NCBI RefSeq assembly: GCF_022524485.1 | Contig: NZ_JAKXMK010000006.1 | Location: 1-64,000 of the forward strand | Reading direction: 5' to 3' | DNA length: 64,000 nt | Source: Pseudonocardia alaniniphila | GTDB lineage: Bacteria; Actinomycetota; Actinomycetes; Mycobacteriales; Pseudonocardiaceae | Shown here: piece by piece, positions 45,402-53,845 of the stretch | Numbering within the stretch: position 1 is the first letter of the stretch | Layout: each line of letters begins with the position of its first letter | Position numbers and translations under genes: made by a program | The notes under the pieces: generated by a model | What the model saw: the letters and a program-made list of their open reading frames with translations, nothing else | What the model was told of the DNA's origin: nothing | The model's database searches: none

Positions 45402-46301
45402 TCAGGGTGCCGACAGCTTCCGTAACCAGGCCGCGAGCTCGTCCGTCGTGCTCGACCCCGGGTGGTCGCTGCGCCGTACGAGGCCCGCCTGCACCGTGGT
45501 CGGTCGGCCCTCCACGTCCAGCAGTGCGAAATCGGCGGACAGCGCCTCGCGCGCGTGGTCGGGGACGAACGTGGCCATCACGCCGAGCCCGGCGGCGGCA
45601 GCGAGGAAGCGGGTCTGCATGCCGTCGACCTCGATCACGGAATGGTCGCCGGTGAGCCCGAACTCGCGGAGCACCTCACGGTAGAAGCTCTCCTCGACGC
45701 CGATGAACGGCGCCGTGATCAAACCGGCTTCGGCGATGTCGCACACCGCGATGTACCGCCTGCCGGCCAGTGGGTGGTCGCGGGATGCGACGAAGGTCAG
45801 CCGCAGGTCGTGGAGGAACTCGAACTCCGCATCGGTCGGCAGGTGCCAGCGCATGACGTAGGCGAGATCGAGCTGGCCGTCCACCACGGCCTGTGCCTGC
45901 CGGGGGCTGTGCCCGAACCGCACGGACAGCTGCGTGCCCTCGTGCCTGCGGCTGAACGGCCCGATCACGTCCTCGAAGAAGTACCGCTGCTCGAACGCCA
46001 TGCTCACGCCCAGCCGGACGCGACCTCGTCGCCCGTTCCGAAGATCTCCCAGCGAGTCCTGCAGGCGGTGCTGCTCCGTGAGCATCACCAGCGCGGCCTG
46101 GTAGACCTCCCGGCCGGCGGCGGTGAGATGGATTCCGCGGTCCCGGTACTGCAGGAGCTCGGCGCCGCAGGCGCGTTCCAGCTCACTGACGTGACGGGAG
46201 ACCGAGGGTTGAGCCAGGTTGAGCCGGCGGGCGGCGGCGGAGTAGCCGTTGCGGTCCACGACGGTGACGAAGACCTGCAGACGGAACAGATCCAGGTTCA
46301 C
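45402..46301 (-). CDS. LysR-type transcriptional regulator
   Basis: A 299-residue LTTR. The N-terminal helix-turn-helix is clear (RNGYSAAARRLNLAQPSVSR near residues 18-37) and is followed by the two-lobed effector domain starting at RGRVRLGVSMAFEQ. A ggagga ribosome site precedes ATG 46301. It lies 52 nt after the NMT1-like gene on the same strand, so the two are probably cotranscribed. A CGATAGCGTTATCG palindrome upstream of that pair is a candidate binding site. Confidence 0.9.
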   Translation of the reverse strand: MNLDLFRLQVFVTVVDRNGYSAAARRLNLAQPSVSRHVSELERACGAELLQYRDRGIHLTAAGREVYQAALVMLTEQHRLQDSLGDLRNGRRGRVRLGVSMAFEQRYFFEDVIGPFSRRHEGTQLSVRFGHSPRQAQAVVDGQLDLAYVMRWHLPTDAEFEFLHDLRLTFVASRDHPLAGRRYIAVCDIAEAGLITAPFIGVEESFYREVLREFGLTGDHSVIEVDGMQTRFLAAAAGLGVMATFVPDHAREALSADFALLDVEGRPTTVQAGLVRRSDHPGSSTTDELAAWLRKLSAP

Positions 46302-46353
46302 GACCCGTCCTCCTTCCCCGCCCGGCGCCCCCCACCGGCTCCATCTCTACCTG

Positions 46354-47244
46354 TCAGACCAGGACGACGCTCGCGTAGGCGGAGTCCTTCCCGGGTGCGA
46401 CCTCCAGGAGGCCGTGCTCGTGCATCCACTGCTGCGTGACGTCGTACATCTCGCGCGTGTACTGCTCGAACACGATGCGCTCACCCGCCCCGAACCGGCG
46501 GACGTCGACGAGTGCCGCGATGTCCTCGGGCATCTCGCGGGTCCAGTACTGCAGGTACCGCTGCGGATGCAGGTCGATGGCCACCTGCGCCTTCTGCAGG
46601 GCCCGGAAGTACCTCTTCGTGTCGTCCAGGTCGGCGTCGGCGGCGACGAGGAAGCCGATCGCGAACGTGGCGTCGGCGAGCTTGCGGTAGCCGAGCTGCT
46701 CGGCCACGTAGCACTGCGCGCCGAACAGGCTCGCGGCCTGCGCCTCTCCGCGCAGGAGCCGGCGCAGCCGGTCGTTCGGCAGGCCCATGAACGACAGCGA
46801 GATCTGCTCGAAGGGGATGAACGGCTCGAGCGCCTGAATCGTGGAGTAGTGGCTGCCGGAGTGGTAGCCCACCGCCACGTCCACACCGGCGAGGTCCTCG
46901 GGACGGTGCAGGTCGGAGTCCGGCGGGACGAAGACGCCCGAGGGCGTGATCGAGTAGGCGTGGCCCCACATCTTGCCCACACCCGTGCCGGCCACCGCGT
47001 TCACGGCCCAGTGACACGCGGCCGACACGTCACAGGCGCGTTCGTTCGACATGTCCTCGAATGCGCCCTTGCGGACCTCGGCCGGGATGCTGTCGGCGGA
47101 GCGCACCGCCGAGGTGGTGTACGCGCCGCTGGACAGACCGTCGGTCTGGAACTCGTAGTCCAGGCCCTCTTCCGTGAAGTAGCCGTGCTCCTGCGCGACC
47201 CACTCCTGCAGCCGGGTATGGGGCTGAATCGTGAATGTGCCCAT
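46354..47244 (-). CDS. NMT1/SsuA-like binding-fold protein without signal peptide
   Basis: A 296-residue protein resembling periplasmic binding proteins of the NMT1/THI5-like, nitrate/sulfonate type (VAQEHGYFTEEGLDYEF, DLAGVDVAVGYHSGSHYST, RLLRGEAQAASL). The sequence begins directly with the domain and has no signal peptide, lipobox or hydrophobic start, so it is probably cytosolic. No permease or ATPase is adjacent; a LysR gene follows. It may be an enzyme or ligand sensor of this fold. Ribosome site aggggaag precedes ATG 47244. Confidence 0.72.
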   Translation of the reverse strand: MGTFTIQPHTRLQEWVAQEHGYFTEEGLDYEFQTDGLSSGAYTTSAVRSADSIPAEVRKGAFEDMSNERACDVSAACHWAVNAVAGTGVGKMWGHAYSITPSGVFVPPDSDLHRPEDLAGVDVAVGYHSGSHYSTIQALEPFIPFEQISLSFMGLPNDRLRRLLRGEAQAASLFGAQCYVAEQLGYRKLADATFAIGFLVAADADLDDTKRYFRALQKAQVAIDLHPQRYLQYWTREMPEDIAALVDVRRFGAGERIVFEQYTREMYDVTQQWMHEHGLLEVAPGKDSAYASVVLV

Positions 47245-47328
47245 CGTGTCCGCTTCCCCTCGATGCGTCGATCGGTTTCTCCTGATCGACGCTAAGGTCG
47301 CACCGGTCCGCCGACAATGCGCTGCGGT

Positions 47329-47342
47329 CGATAGCGTTATCG
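47329..47342. promoter_or_regulatory. Candidate LysR operator
   Basis: CGATAGCGTTATCG, a 14-nt inverted repeat with 5-nt arms, lies 85 nt upstream of the NMT1-like start. Its ATA-N4-TAT core fits the T-N11-A style of LysR-type sites, and the LysR gene is second in the same unit, so autoregulation is plausible. Confidence 0.45.
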
Positions 47343-47387
47343 CGCCTTTCTATAGTGACCGCCGCAGCAGCAGCGCTGATGGGACGG

Positions 47388-48521
47388 TCAGCCGACCGCT
47401 GCGCCGACCAGCAGGCCCAGTCCGTAGGTCGTGGCCGCCGCGCCCATACCGATCGCGAGTTGGCGCAGCGCCCGGCGCAGCGGGGGACCACCGGACAACA
47501 CGCCCACGGTGGCGCCGGTGAGCATCAGTGCAAGCCCGACGAGGACCCCCGCAACGATGACCGCCGATGCGCCGCCCAGCCCGAACAGGAACGGGACGAC
47601 CGGCACCGCGGCTCCCGATGCGAAGAAACAGAAGCTCGACAGCGCCGCGCTCAAGCCGGTGCCGACCACGTCGTGGCCGCCGTCGTCCGCCCCGTCGGGC
47701 CCTCCCAGCGACCGCGGGTCGCCGCTGCGCAGCACGGCGGCAGCGCGACGGTCGGCCTCCGCGGCCGGCACCCCTCGCGCGCGGTAGACGAGCGCGAGCT
47801 CGTTGGCGTTCACGTCGAGCTCCCGCAGCAGGGCGTGCGCGTCGCGGACGTCGGGGGCGGAGGCGGCGAGCAGCTCGCGCTGCGACCGCACGGACACGTA
47901 CTCCCCTGCCCCCATCGACAGGGCCCCGGCCAGGAGCCCGGCCACACCGGTGAGCACGACGGTGCTGGGGGAGGCACCACCGCCGATGACACCGAGCACG
48001 AGGGCGAAGTTGCTGACCAGCCCGTCGTTCGCGCCGAAGACAGCGGCCCGGAAGGTGCCCGAGACACGTGCGCGGCCGCGGGCGGCGAGGCCGCGAACGA
48101 CCTCTTCGTGGACCCGCTCATCGGCGGCCATGGCGGCCGTCGCGTCGGCGTCGGACCGGTAGGGCGACCGCGTCTCGGCGCGCTGCGCGAGGGCCAGCAC
48201 GAACACCGAGCCGAACCGCCGGGCCAGGAACGCGAGCAGGCGCATCCGGGCGGCCCCGCGGCGGACCCGCCCGGCCTCGTCGCCCAGCAACCGCATCCAG
48301 TGCGCGGCGTGCCGCTCCTCGGCCTCGGCGAGCCCGAGCAGGATCTGGCGCTCCTCCCCGGTGCGCCGGGTGGCGAGGTCGCGGTAGACCTTCGCCTCCT
48401 CACGCTCGTCCGCCAGCCGGCGGCGCCAGCGGCGCACGGCCGACGGTGCGGGCGCCCTGGCGGCCGGATCCGGTCCATCCGGCCCACGGTTCTCCGCGCC
48501 TCGGGGCGATGGGGTAGCCAC
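47388..48521 (-). CDS. Rubrerythrin-VIT1/CCC1 fusion transporter
   Basis: A 377-residue protein. Residues ~30-160 form a ferritin-like/rubrerythrin domain with the metal-binding EREEAKVYRDLA, EAEERHAAHW and DERVHEEVVRG helices. Residues ~165-377 form the VIT1/CCC1 membrane domain (AAVFGANDGLVSNFALVLGV, GALSMGAGEYVSVRSQRE, five hydrophobic segments). The family moves iron or manganese across membranes, with the soluble part sensing or delivering metal. GTG 48521 with gggag upstream was chosen; an open frame extends 48 codons upstream without family similarity. Confidence 0.87.
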   Translation of the reverse strand: MATPSPRGAENRGPDGPDPAARAPAPSAVRRWRRRLADEREEAKVYRDLATRRTGEERQILLGLAEAEERHAAHWMRLLGDEAGRVRRGAARMRLLAFLARRFGSVFVLALAQRAETRSPYRSDADATAAMAADERVHEEVVRGLAARGRARVSGTFRAAVFGANDGLVSNFALVLGVIGGGASPSTVVLTGVAGLLAGALSMGAGEYVSVRSQRELLAASAPDVRDAHALLRELDVNANELALVYRARGVPAAEADRRAAAVLRSGDPRSLGGPDGADDGGHDVVGTGLSAALSSFCFFASGAAVPVVPFLFGLGGASAVIVAGVLVGLALMLTGATVGVLSGGPPLRRALRQLAIGMGAAATTYGLGLLVGAAVG

Positions 48522-49120
48522 AGGCCCATTCTCCCTGACCAGACGGGGTGTGGCGGGGTGGTGGAGCGACGCTGCCGGCGGGTGCCCACCGACGGTGACA
48601 GTCCGAACGTCGGAGGATGACCTCCGCTGTTCGTGGTCGCCCGGCCGCGGCGCGGCATGGATCACATCACGCGCCGGAGTACGGCCGTGGTCGCGGGCGC
48701 GTCGGCGTGGTTACATCCCTTCATGACCTCGGCCGGCGGAATGTCTGGCGCGCCCCACGATCCTTTCCGGATGGGTCGCCGGGGGGATCAGTTCGATCAT
48801 TCCCGCCACTGATTCCCGCCGTCTGCCGCGTGGTTCCCGGGCAGGCGAACCGCCACCGTTTCCCCGCCGAGGTCGCCCTATGACAGTGAGCCCCGACCCG
48901 GACACCGACCTGCGCGCGGCCTCCGGCAGGAACGCGCTGGTGACCTGGCTGCGCTCACACCCGCGGGTGGCAGAAAGATGGAGGGCCGACGTGCCGGCCC
49001 GGCGCGCGTGAGGAGCACACCGGGCGGGGTGTCAGCAGTCTGGTCCTGTGCCACCCGGCAATCGTCGGAGCGATCGGCGGCGCCGACGAGGCAGGACAGA
49101 GCGCTATGGGGGAGATCGGC
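48522..49120. other. Intergenic region with one doubtful small frame
   Basis: About 600 nt between divergent genes. A 43-codon frame at 48880-49011 starts with ATG and encodes a basic peptide with no recognised domain and no clear ribosome site, so it is not called as a gene. The rest has no recognisable product. Promoters for the flanking genes must lie here, but none is clear by eye. Confidence 0.4.
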
Positions 49121-49996
49121 ATGATCAGAGGGTGGCTGACGGGTCGCCGGGGCCACATCCACGTCCGGCGGTGGGTGCCCTGTGTCCAGCCGACGGCCGT
49201 GCTGATGCTGCTGCACGGTCTCGGTGAGCACAGCGGCCAGTACGCCCCGCTCGCCGAGGCCGCGGCCGAGGCGGGCATCGAGACCTGGGCCCTCGACCAC
49301 GCCGGGCACGGCTTCAGCGACGGCGAGCGCGTGCTCGTCGAGCGCGTCGACGATCTCGTGGCCGACGCCGAGACACTCCTCGGACGCATCACGGGCGCCC
49401 GGCCCCGGGTGCCTGTGGTGGTGGCCGGGCATTCGCTCGGGGCAGCGGTTGCCACGCTGCTGGTGGGGGAGATCCGCACCGGGGCGGCCCGCCCGGGGAT
49501 CGGGGCCGCGGCCCGGCCCACCGACCCCGCCGCCGACATCGCAGGCCTGGTCCTCGCAGGTTCCTCCCTGCTCGACGGATCGCGGGGACTCACCACGCAG
49601 GCGGTGTCCGACCGGCACCCGGTGCAGCCGAACGAGAACCCCTCCGGGCCGGTGTACATACCCGAGCAGGCCCGACGGAGTCGGGAGGACCCACGGGCGT
49701 GCGAGGGTGGGCTGCGGCCCCGGACGGTCGCGGCGCTCGCCGCGGCCGCCGCGCGCACCCGCGCGCTGCTCACCGACGGGGCACTCGACCACGTGCCGGT
49801 GCTGCTGCTGCACAGCGCGGAGGATGGCATCGCGCCCGCATCGGATGCCGTCGCCATGGCCGGGCTGCTGCCGCGGGCGCGGGTCGTCGTGTTCCCGCAC
49901 GATCGGCACGACGTCCTGCACGAGCTAGACCGGGCCGACGTCCACGCCGAGCTGCTGCGGTTCGTCGCCACCGTCACGTCCGTCCCGACCCGGTAA
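49121..49996 (+). CDS. Alpha/beta-hydrolase, monoacylglycerol lipase-like
   Basis: A 291-residue serine hydrolase of the lysophospholipase/monoglyceride lipase type. LMLLHGLGEHSGQY forms the oxyanion region, DHAGHGFSDGER follows, VAGHSLGAA holds the nucleophile (Ser105), and HSAEDGIAP and HDRHDVLHE give the acid and base. ATG 49121 is 6 nt after a strong gggggag; ATG 49106 would place that site inside the gene. It is 12 nt upstream of a peptide-binding lipoprotein gene. A long unusual insert lies before the C-terminal lobe. Confidence 0.87.
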   Translation: MIRGWLTGRRGHIHVRRWVPCVQPTAVLMLLHGLGEHSGQYAPLAEAAAEAGIETWALDHAGHGFSDGERVLVERVDDLVADAETLLGRITGARPRVPVVVAGHSLGAAVATLLVGEIRTGAARPGIGAAARPTDPAADIAGLVLAGSSLLDGSRGLTTQAVSDRHPVQPNENPSGPVYIPEQARRSREDPRACEGGLRPRTVAALAAAAARTRALLTDGALDHVPVLLLHSAEDGIAPASDAVAMAGLLPRARVVVFPHDRHDVLHELDRADVHAELLRFVATVTSVPTR

Positions 49997-50008
49997 GGAG
50001 AGACCCCG

Positions 50009-51523
50009 ATGCGGGTCAGACGACTCGTTCCCCTGCTACTCGCTGCGGCGGTGCTCGCTGCGGGCTGCAGTGGCGAGGCGCCCGGTGGTGGCGACGGCGC
50101 GGCCGCCGACACCACGCTCGACGTGCGGCTCGTGCTGGAACCGACCAGCCTGGACATCACCTCCGTCGCGGGCGTGGCCCTTCCCCAGCTACTGCTGGAC
50201 AACGTCTACGAAGGGCTGCTGACCCGGGACAGCCACGGCATGATCGCACCGCGGCTCGCCGAGCGGTTCGACACCTCGGCCGACGGGCTGACCTACACGT
50301 TCCGGCTGCGCGACGGCCTGACCTTCGCCGACGGCTCTCCGCTCACCTCCGCCGACGTCGTGTGGTCCTACCGGAAGGTGATCGCCCCGGGCTCGAAGAA
50401 CCCGAACAGAGCGGACTTCGCGGCGGTCAGCGACATCAGCGCCCCCGATGCGGAAACGGTGGTGATCACACTCCGCCAACGGGACGCCAACTTCACCTAC
50501 GGGCTCACCAATCGGGCCGGGGTGGTGTTGAAGCAGGGCACCGACCCCGCGACCCTCGCCGACACCACGAACGGGAGCGGACCCTTCGTGGTCCGGTCCT
50601 GGCAGCGCGGGTCGTCGATCACGCTGGCGCGCAACGAGCACTACTGGGGCGACCCGGCGCAGCTCGCCACGGTGGTGCTGCACTACATCCCCGACACGGC
50701 CACGGCCACCGACGCAGAGCTCACCGGCGAGACCGACGTGCTGACGGGGCCGGAGCCGACCGCGCTGGCGCCGTTCCAGAACAACCCGGACTTCACGGTG
50801 GCCCAGGGCGTCACGAGTGACAAGTTCGTGCTGGGCATCAACAACAGCCGCGGCCCGCTCGCCGACGCCCGGGTACGGCACGCGATCCGGCAGGCGATCG
50901 ACAAGGACGGGCTGATCCGCGTGGCTCAGGCCGGCAAGGGCCACCGGATCGGGAGCGATGTGGCACCGACCGATCCGTGGTTCGACCCCGGCCTCACAGC
51001 GATCGACCCCTACGACCCTGCTGCGGCGCGGGCGCTGCTCGCCCAGGCCGGCTACGCGGGCGGGCTCGACCTGAACCTCGTGATGCCGAACATCTACAAC
51101 TCCGTGATCGGCCAGTACGTGGCCTCGCAGCTCGGCCAGGTGGGGATCCGGGTGCGCTACGAGTCCGTGGAGTTCCCGACCTGGCTCGACCGCGTCTACA
51201 CCAAGGGGGACTACGACCTGTCGATCGTCGACCATGCCGAAGCGCGCGACATCGCGACGTACGCCAATCCGGCGTACTACTGGCACTACTCCGACGCGCA
51301 GGTGCAGGAGTGGGCCGCTCAGGCGGCCATGGCCCCGAGCGACGGCGAGCGCGACGAGCTGTATCGGAAGGTCGCACGGAAGATCTCGGAGGACGCCGCG
51401 AGCGACTGGCTCTTCAGCTCGAGCGGCCTCGTCGTGCTCCGGAAGGGCGTCAACGGGTTCCCCACCAGGGAGACGAACTCGCGGCTCGACCTCGCGCACG
51501 TGTCGGCGACACCCGCGCAGTAG
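50009..51523 (+). CDS. Oligopeptide-type ABC substrate-binding lipoprotein
   Basis: A 504-residue family-5 (DppA/OppA-like) binding protein. A signal peptide ends in LAAGC (Cys21), so it is lipid-anchored outside the membrane. Typical stretches are YEGLLTRDSHG, GLTYTFRLRDGLTFADGSPLTSADV and GSGPFVVRSWQRGSSITLARNEHYW. A strong ribosome site (aaggagag) precedes ATG 50009. No permease or ATPase gene is next to it; it is followed after 27 nt by a P1-family peptidase, so the bound ligand may be a peptide handled by that enzyme. Confidence 0.9.
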   Translation: MRVRRLVPLLLAAAVLAAGCSGEAPGGGDGAAADTTLDVRLVLEPTSLDITSVAGVALPQLLLDNVYEGLLTRDSHGMIAPRLAERFDTSADGLTYTFRLRDGLTFADGSPLTSADVVWSYRKVIAPGSKNPNRADFAAVSDISAPDAETVVITLRQRDANFTYGLTNRAGVVLKQGTDPATLADTTNGSGPFVVRSWQRGSSITLARNEHYWGDPAQLATVVLHYIPDTATATDAELTGETDVLTGPEPTALAPFQNNPDFTVAQGVTSDKFVLGINNSRGPLADARVRHAIRQAIDKDGLIRVAQAGKGHRIGSDVAPTDPWFDPGLTAIDPYDPAAARALLAQAGYAGGLDLNLVMPNIYNSVIGQYVASQLGQVGIRVRYESVEFPTWLDRVYTKGDYDLSIVDHAEARDIATYANPAYYWHYSDAQVQEWAAQAAMAPSDGERDELYRKVARKISEDAASDWLFSSSGLVVLRKGVNGFPTRETNSRLDLAHVSATPAQ

Positions 51524-51550
51524 CGAGACGGTCGTGACGGTGGAGCAGGT

Positions 51551-52639
51551 ATGAACATCAGCGTGCCGTTCACCGCGCCCGTTCCCGGGCCCCACAACGC
51601 GATCACGGACGTCCCCGGTGTCCGGGTCGGTCACGTCACACGCATCGGGGACGGGTTCCTCACCGGCACCACCGTCGTGCTGCTGCCCCCGTCCGGGGCC
51701 CCGGCGGCCGTCGAGGTGATCGGTGGCGGTCCGGCGACCTGCGACACCGCCGCTCTGGATCTCCGGTCGGGCGGCGCCGTCGCCCATGCCGTGGTGCTCA
51801 CGGGCGGGAGCGCGTACGGGCTGGCGGCGGCGGGCGGCACGCTGGACTGGCTCGCGGCCCACTCCGGTGGGGCACGGGTGAGCGCCGCGCCGGACGTCCT
51901 GGTCCCGCTGGTCCCGGCGGCGGCGCTGTACGACCTCGGCCGCGGAGGGCTGTTCACAGCGCGGCCCGATGCCGCGTCCGGCCGCGACGCCGCTCAGGCT
52001 GCGGCGGACTCACCGCCGTTCGCCCCGGTCGAGCAGGGGTGCGTGGGGGCCGGCACCGGAGCCGTCACCGCCGAGATGAAGGGCGGGATCGGCACGGCCA
52101 GCGACGTGCTCGCGGGCGGCACGGTCGTGGGGGCTCTCGCGGCCGTCAACGCGCACGGTTCCACCCTCGACCGGACCACCGGGCTACCGCTCGCCCTCGA
52201 CGCCGGGGCCGACGGCGAGTTCGCGATCGCCCGGCCGTCCTCCGCTGAGCACGCGGCGGCGCAACGCCGGCTCGCCGAGCCCGCCCGGGGACGCAGTGGC
52301 CTCGACCTTCCCAACACGGTGATCGGCGTGGTCGCCACGGATGCCCCGCTCGACGCCGCTGCGCTGCGCCGGGTGGCGCTCGCCGGGCAGCGCGGGATGG
52401 CCCGCGCGGTGTCCCCCGCCCACGGGATGACCGACGGGGACACGGTGTTCGCGCTGTCGGTGCCCGGCTCCGCAGGCACGGCGGCCGACCCGCTGCACGC
52501 CGTGCTGGCAGCGGCCGAGGCGGCGTTCGCCCGCGCGATGGTGCACGCCGTGTTGCATGCGGAGTCGGTGGTGACGCCGTTCGGCCACATCGCCTCCTAC
52601 CGCGAGCTGTACCCGCACGCGACGGCTGGGCCGGCCTGA
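51551..52639 (+). CDS. P1-family peptidase (DmpA/NylC-like N-terminal nucleophile hydrolase)
   Basis: A 362-residue member of the self-processing P1 family, which includes beta-aminopeptidases and nylon-oligomer hydrolases. The N-terminal ITDVPGVRVGH, GGGPATCDTAALD and LTGGSAYGL stretches are typical. The likely autocleavage site is Asn255-Thr256 in LDLPNTVIGVV, making Thr256 the nucleophile, as in NylC. Ribosome site ggag precedes ATG 51551. It lies 27 nt after a peptide-binding lipoprotein gene. Substrates could be beta-peptides, D-amino-acid amides or cyclic amides. Confidence 0.9.
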   Translation: MNISVPFTAPVPGPHNAITDVPGVRVGHVTRIGDGFLTGTTVVLLPPSGAPAAVEVIGGGPATCDTAALDLRSGGAVAHAVVLTGGSAYGLAAAGGTLDWLAAHSGGARVSAAPDVLVPLVPAAALYDLGRGGLFTARPDAASGRDAAQAAADSPPFAPVEQGCVGAGTGAVTAEMKGGIGTASDVLAGGTVVGALAAVNAHGSTLDRTTGLPLALDAGADGEFAIARPSSAEHAAAQRRLAEPARGRSGLDLPNTVIGVVATDAPLDAAALRRVALAGQRGMARAVSPAHGMTDGDTVFALSVPGSAGTAADPLHAVLAAAEAAFARAMVHAVLHAESVVTPFGHIASYRELYPHATAGPA

Positions 52640-52758
52640 CGGGCGTCCACGTAGCGGACGAGAGGCCTCCGCAACGCGGCAGTCGGCCACGGCGGTATGA
52701 AGGGGACCGTGACCCGGCGTCCCGCCGGGACCGCGACCGATCGAGGGAGAAGTGCTCC

Positions 52759-53511
52759 GTGCGCTATGACGCCGTGCTCGCCGAAACGGTGGGCATCCAG
52801 GGTGCCGGCAACGACGAGATCGAGGCCTACGCGGCCCGTCCCATGGACGGCGCGAGCCGTGGTGGCGTGCTGGTGATCCACCACATGCCCGGTTACGACC
52901 GCGAGAGCAAGGAGATCGTGCGGCGGTTCGCCGTCATGGGCTACAACGCCATCTGCCCGAACCTCTACAGCCGTGAGGCCCCCGGCGCGGAGCCCGACGA
53001 CGCCGCGGCCGCCGCGCGCGCCAGCGGCGGCGTACCCGACGCCCGGTTCGTGGGCGACGCCGCAGGCGCGGTGCGCTGGCTGCGCGCCCTGCCGAACTCC
53101 AACGGCAAGGTCGGCACCATCGGCTACTGCTCCGGAGGGCGCCAGGCGTTCCTCACCGCCCTGGAGCTGGACATCCAGGGCGCCGTCGACTGCTACGGGG
53201 CGTTCGTCGTCGGCACGCCGCCGGAGGGGTTCCCGCTGCAGGTGGCGCCGCTCGCCGACCGGGTGGCCGAGGTGCGCGCCCCGGTGCTCGGGCTGTTCGG
53301 CAACGAGGACTCCTACCCGTCGCCCGACCAGGTCGACGAGCTGGAGAAGCTGATGCAGACGAACGGGAAGGAGTACGAGTTCCACCGCTACGACGACGCC
53401 GGGCACGCCTTCTTCTCCGTCGACCGGCCGGCCTACCGCCCGGCGGCGGCGGCCGACGGATGGCAGCGGGTGGAGGCCTTCTTCACCAAGAACCTGTCCG
53501 GGAAGGACTGA
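52759..53511 (+). CDS. Dienelactone hydrolase-family protein
   Basis: A 250-residue alpha/beta hydrolase with a cysteine nucleophile: GTIGYCSGGRQA (Cys124), acid in FGNEDSYPSPDQ and base in DDAGHAFF. These are the marks of the dienelactone hydrolase family, which opens lactones in aromatic degradation, but many members have other ester substrates. GTG 52759 has gggag 9 nt upstream. It is followed after 7 nt by the DUF6295 gene, so the two are cotranscribed. No ring-cleavage gene is nearby. Confidence 0.9.
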   Translation: MRYDAVLAETVGIQGAGNDEIEAYAARPMDGASRGGVLVIHHMPGYDRESKEIVRRFAVMGYNAICPNLYSREAPGAEPDDAAAAARASGGVPDARFVGDAAGAVRWLRALPNSNGKVGTIGYCSGGRQAFLTALELDIQGAVDCYGAFVVGTPPEGFPLQVAPLADRVAEVRAPVLGLFGNEDSYPSPDQVDELEKLMQTNGKEYEFHRYDDAGHAFFSVDRPAYRPAAAADGWQRVEAFFTKNLSGKD

Positions 53512-53518
53512 ACCCGCC

Positions 53519-53776
53519 ATGTGCACGTACAGCACCGAGAAGATCGACGTCGCGGCCAGCAGCGGGAAGGGACCGGACGGCTGGTTCCCGCTGCGGACGG
53601 CGACGGTCTACTACGACCACCCCGTACACGCGCCGGACGCGCACACGGTGAACATCGACTTCCTCAACCCGGAGCGGGGCCCGGCGGCGCGGGTGGCCGT
53701 GGAGCTGAGCCTCGACTCGGCCCGAGCTCTGCTCGAAGCGCTGCAGGTCACCGTGGAGCGCGCCAAGCACCACTGA
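53519..53776 (+). CDS. DUF6295-family small protein
   Basis: An 85-residue soluble protein beginning MCTYSTEKIDVAASSGKG, with TVYYDHPVHAPDAHTVNIDF and a C-terminal helix. I recall this pattern as the actinobacterial DUF6295 family, often next to dienelactone-hydrolase-like genes; function unknown. It follows that gene here by 7 nt with aagga upstream of ATG 53519. A strong hairpin separates it from the convergent alcohol dehydrogenase gene. Confidence 0.72.
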   Translation: MCTYSTEKIDVAASSGKGPDGWFPLRTATVYYDHPVHAPDAHTVNIDFLNPERGPAARVAVELSLDSARALLEALQVTVERAKHH

Positions 53777-53794
53777 CCGCGCTCCACGCGATCG

Positions 53795-53836
53795 GTGCGG
53801 TCCTCGCAGAGCTCGAGGGATCTGCGAGGGCCGCAC
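53795..53836. terminator. Bidirectional hairpin terminator
   Basis: A 16-nt arm gtgcggtcctcgcaga (53795-53810) pairs with tctgcgagggccgcac (53821-53836) with one G-U/A-C position and a 10-nt loop. It lies between two convergent genes whose stops are 69 nt apart, so it can end both transcripts. No T-tract follows on either side. Confidence 0.85.
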
Positions 53837-53845
53837 GGCGCGTGC

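Noticed and set aside
48880..49011. 43-codon frame MTVSPDPDTDLRAASG...
   Set aside because: No ribosome site, no known family and no conserved context; kept only as a note in the intergenic entry.
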